A DNA stretch of 8,132 nt from Chryseosolibacter sp036402075 (GTDB lineage: Bacteria > Bacteroidota > Bacteroidia > Cytophagales > Cyclobacteriaceae). The translations under genes and the position numbers were made by a program. A model generated the notes under the pieces. The model was not told the origin of the DNA. It did no database searches and saw nothing but the letters and a program-made list of their open reading frames with translations. Positions 6,701 through 8,132 of the stretch are shown here, one piece after another. Where the stretch lies: the NCBI GenBank assembly GCA_036402075.1, contig DASWTP010000240.1:1-8132 (forward strand), in the 5' to 3' direction. Within the stretch, counting starts at the first letter, position 1. Every line of letters starts with the position of its first letter.

Positions 6701-8092
6701 TTATTTGCCGTCTTCTTCCTTCTTAGGCTCTTCTTTCTTTTCGGCCTTCCGGATCTTTTCTCCGTCTTTCAACCGCTTTGAAACAACGAGGAATGGACCT
6801 GTGACTATTTCAGTGCTGTCGCTCAGTCCGCTGAGAATTTCTATGTTATCGTAGTCGCTGATACCTGTTTTTACTTCCACCATCTTGGCAACACCATTGT
6901 CGTTTACAAAGACTACCACTTTGTCTTCTTTCTTGGCAGGCTTTGGCTGGTTGTTGTTTTGGTTAGCGTTTTGTGTTGGAGGTCCGCCAGGGCCTGGGCC
7001 GTCACCTTTCTTCATATCGTCTGGGTTGCGTGTTGTCACAGAAGCCAAAGGAACAGAAAGTACATCGGCCTTTTGCGTTGTGATGATGTCAACACTTGCC
7101 GTCATCCCTGGTCGGAATGGAAATTTGTTGCCCTGCTTTACCAAATCCTGGTATGAAGAGCTGAGGATCAGGATGCGAACCTCGAACTCTGTGATCGCGT
7201 CAGCAGACGCCTTATCTTTTGCCGTGTTGGCAATTAGCGTCACCACACCCTTAAACTCTTTGTTGATGTTTGAATAAGCATCCACATCAATGATGGCAGT
7301 GTCACCAACTGACACACGGACAATATCGTTCTCGTTCACATTCACGCGAACTTCCATTTTTGAAAGGTCTGCGATGCGAAGCATTTCAGTACCTGTCATG
7401 GTTGCCGTACCTACTACGCGCTCACCGTTCTTAACAATGAGCTTTGATACCACGCCCGACATCGGGGCAACCACGGAAGTCTTGCGGAAGTTTTCGCGCG
7501 CTTCGCGCAGTGACGCCTCCGTGCTTCGGATTACATATCGGGAGGCTTCAACTGCCTGCTCTGCCGAAGCTACATCACTCTTCGCCACCTGGTAGTTTTG
7601 CTGCGCCAGCTGCCAATCCGCCTCCGAGATGACTTTTTCGTTGTGAAGTTTTTCCTGGCGTTTGTATTCCTGCTCCGCCCGGGTGAATGTTGCTTTCGCG
7701 CGGATCAGGTTAGCTTCCGATTGCTCAAGCGCAGCACGTTGCTGGTTTAAGCCGGCCTCTGCGCGATCGAGTTGGCTTTGCCATGTATCAGGTCTGATTT
7801 TTACCAGCGTCTGTCCCTTTCTCACCGAGTCACCTTCCTCGATGAGAAGATCGATGATCTCACCGGAGACCTCCGGAGCAAGCTTGACTTCAGTAACGGG
7901 CTGTACCGTACCAGATGCGCTTACTTTCTCAATGATGGTCACACGTTTTGCTTTCGCTACTTCTACTTCAAGCTCCTTTGGCTTTCCTATCCATCCCGCT
8001 GATTTTCCTACAACAAGAAATAGAATAATGAATACTGCGGCTCCGATGAGCCAGTATACCATTTTGTTTGATTTGCGTTTTTGCTTTGCCAT
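6701..8092 (-). CDS. Periplasmic adaptor (MacA/HlyD-type membrane fusion protein) of an efflux system
   Basis: The 463-residue protein links an inner-membrane transporter to an outer-membrane TolC-type channel. A basic N-terminus is followed by one membrane segment (about 12-29), so the rest lies in the periplasm. The first lipoyl half is near 66-100 (VKLAPEVSGEIIDLLIEEGDSVRKGQTLVKI). A long alpha-helical hairpin follows (101-203), and the second lipoyl half has VVAPMSGVVSKLIVKNGERV (207-226). The beta-barrel (about 240-340) ends with FRPGMTASVDI, and a membrane-proximal domain follows. Residues 361-390 are a Gly/Pro/Asn/Gln/Lys-rich insert, and the last 15 residues are a Lys/Glu-rich tail. 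The layout fits MacA-like adaptors that work with MacB-type ABC transporters, but the partner genes are outside the window, so an RND partner cannot be excluded. The ATG at 8090-8092 is well placed and gives a natural Lys-rich N-terminus. It is the last gene of its unit. Confidence 0.92.
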   Translation of the reverse strand: MAKQKRKSNKMVYWLIGAAVFIILFLVVGKSAGWIGKPKELEVEVAKAKRVTIIEKVSASGTVQPVTEVKLAPEVSGEIIDLLIEEGDSVRKGQTLVKIRPDTWQSQLDRAEAGLNQQRAALEQSEANLIRAKATFTRAEQEYKRQEKLHNEKVISEADWQLAQQNYQVAKSDVASAEQAVEASRYVIRSTEASLREARENFRKTSVVAPMSGVVSKLIVKNGERVVGTATMTGTEMLRIADLSKMEVRVNVNENDIVRVSVGDTAIIDVDAYSNINKEFKGVVTLIANTAKDKASADAITEFEVRILILSSSYQDLVKQGNKFPFRPGMTASVDIITTQKADVLSVPLASVTTRNPDDMKKGDGPGPGGPPTQNANQNNNQPKPAKKEDKVVVFVNDNGVAKMVEVKTGISDYDNIEILSGLSDSTEIVTGPFLVVSKRLKDGEKIRKAEKKEEPKKEEDGK

Positions 8093-8105
8093 TGGGTTTT
8101 ATGAA

Positions 8106-8132
8106 TTAAAAGTCTAGCGGTTTGCCTTGATA
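8106..8132 (-). CDS. Possible C-terminal end of an upstream gene (TolC-like?)
   Basis: On the minus strand the right edge reads in one frame as YQGKPLDF followed by TAA at 8108-8106, 13 bases before the adaptor ATG. A short hydrophilic tail of this kind resembles the ends of TolC-family proteins in Bacteroidota, and the order channel gene then adaptor gene is common there. Only eight codons are visible, so this may also be non-coding leader sequence. The identity is an inference. Confidence 0.35.
   Translation of the reverse strand, partial: YQGKPLDF

Noticed and set aside
7662..8117. Plus-strand open frame of 151 residues opposite the efflux adaptor
   Set aside because: It is a shadow of the adaptor gene, is rich in Ser, Arg and Cys as expected from reverse-frame reading, and has no domain or promoter.
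1..8132. Defence system, phage, transposon, CRISPR or other undescribed multi-gene system
   Set aside because: Every long gene belongs to a recognisable family of glycan synthesis, pyrophosphate hydrolysis, membrane proteolysis or efflux. No repeats flanking cargo, recombinases, nucleases or tRNA sites were seen.

Overview
The window reads as an ordinary chromosomal segment of a member of the Bacteroidota, most likely a Cytophagales-type bacterium. The reasons are a moderate base composition, genes mostly lacking a strong Shine-Dalgarno sequence, a MacA-like adaptor of the type common in that phylum, and protein sequences that fit Bacteroidota families. No tRNA, rRNA, CRISPR array, insertion sequence or integrase is visible. 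The phylum call is an inference from family resemblance, not a search result.

Layout, left to right. At 2-193 (+) is the 3' end of a CPBP-family intramembrane protease gene that enters from outside the window. It converges, across a short AAATTTG tandem repeat, on a minus-strand pair: an FkbM-type methyltransferase (1087-1890) followed by a WaaE-like family 2 glycosyltransferase (237-1034). A GT-B glycosyltransferase (1991-3106) is the only complete plus-strand gene and diverges from the methyltransferase across a 100-base gap. It converges on a four-gene minus-strand run that reads inorganic pyrophosphatase (6017-6550), GT-B glycosyltransferase (4847-6001), GT-A family 2 glycosyltransferase (3962-4810) and a second WaaE-like glycosyltransferase (3166-3957), with gaps of 15, 36 and 4 bases. 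To the right, a clear rho-independent terminator closes an efflux unit whose last gene is a MacA/HlyD-type periplasmic adaptor (6701-8092). The last bases of the window may be the end of the preceding gene of that unit, possibly a TolC-type outer-membrane channel.

How the genes fit together. Five glycosyltransferases (three GT-A, two GT-B) plus an FkbM methyltransferase form a surface-glycan locus. They probably extend and O-methylate an LPS core or another cell-surface polysaccharide. No polymerase, flippase or nucleotide-sugar synthesis gene is in the window, so the product cannot be named. The two WaaE-like proteins are clear paralogs (55 identical residues in the first 87 by hand alignment). 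The pyrophosphatase at the head of the four-gene run is a housekeeping enzyme that removes the PPi released when nucleotide sugars are made, so its position makes metabolic sense but may be incidental.

I looked for an undescribed system and did not find one that the sequence supports. The points most worth a second look are the paralogous WaaE-like pair, the pyrophosphatase-led glycosyltransferase run, a 10-bp inverted repeat that touches the pyrophosphatase start codon, and a consensus-like Bacteroidota promoter beside the AAATTTG array that would read antisense into the first glycosyltransferase gene.
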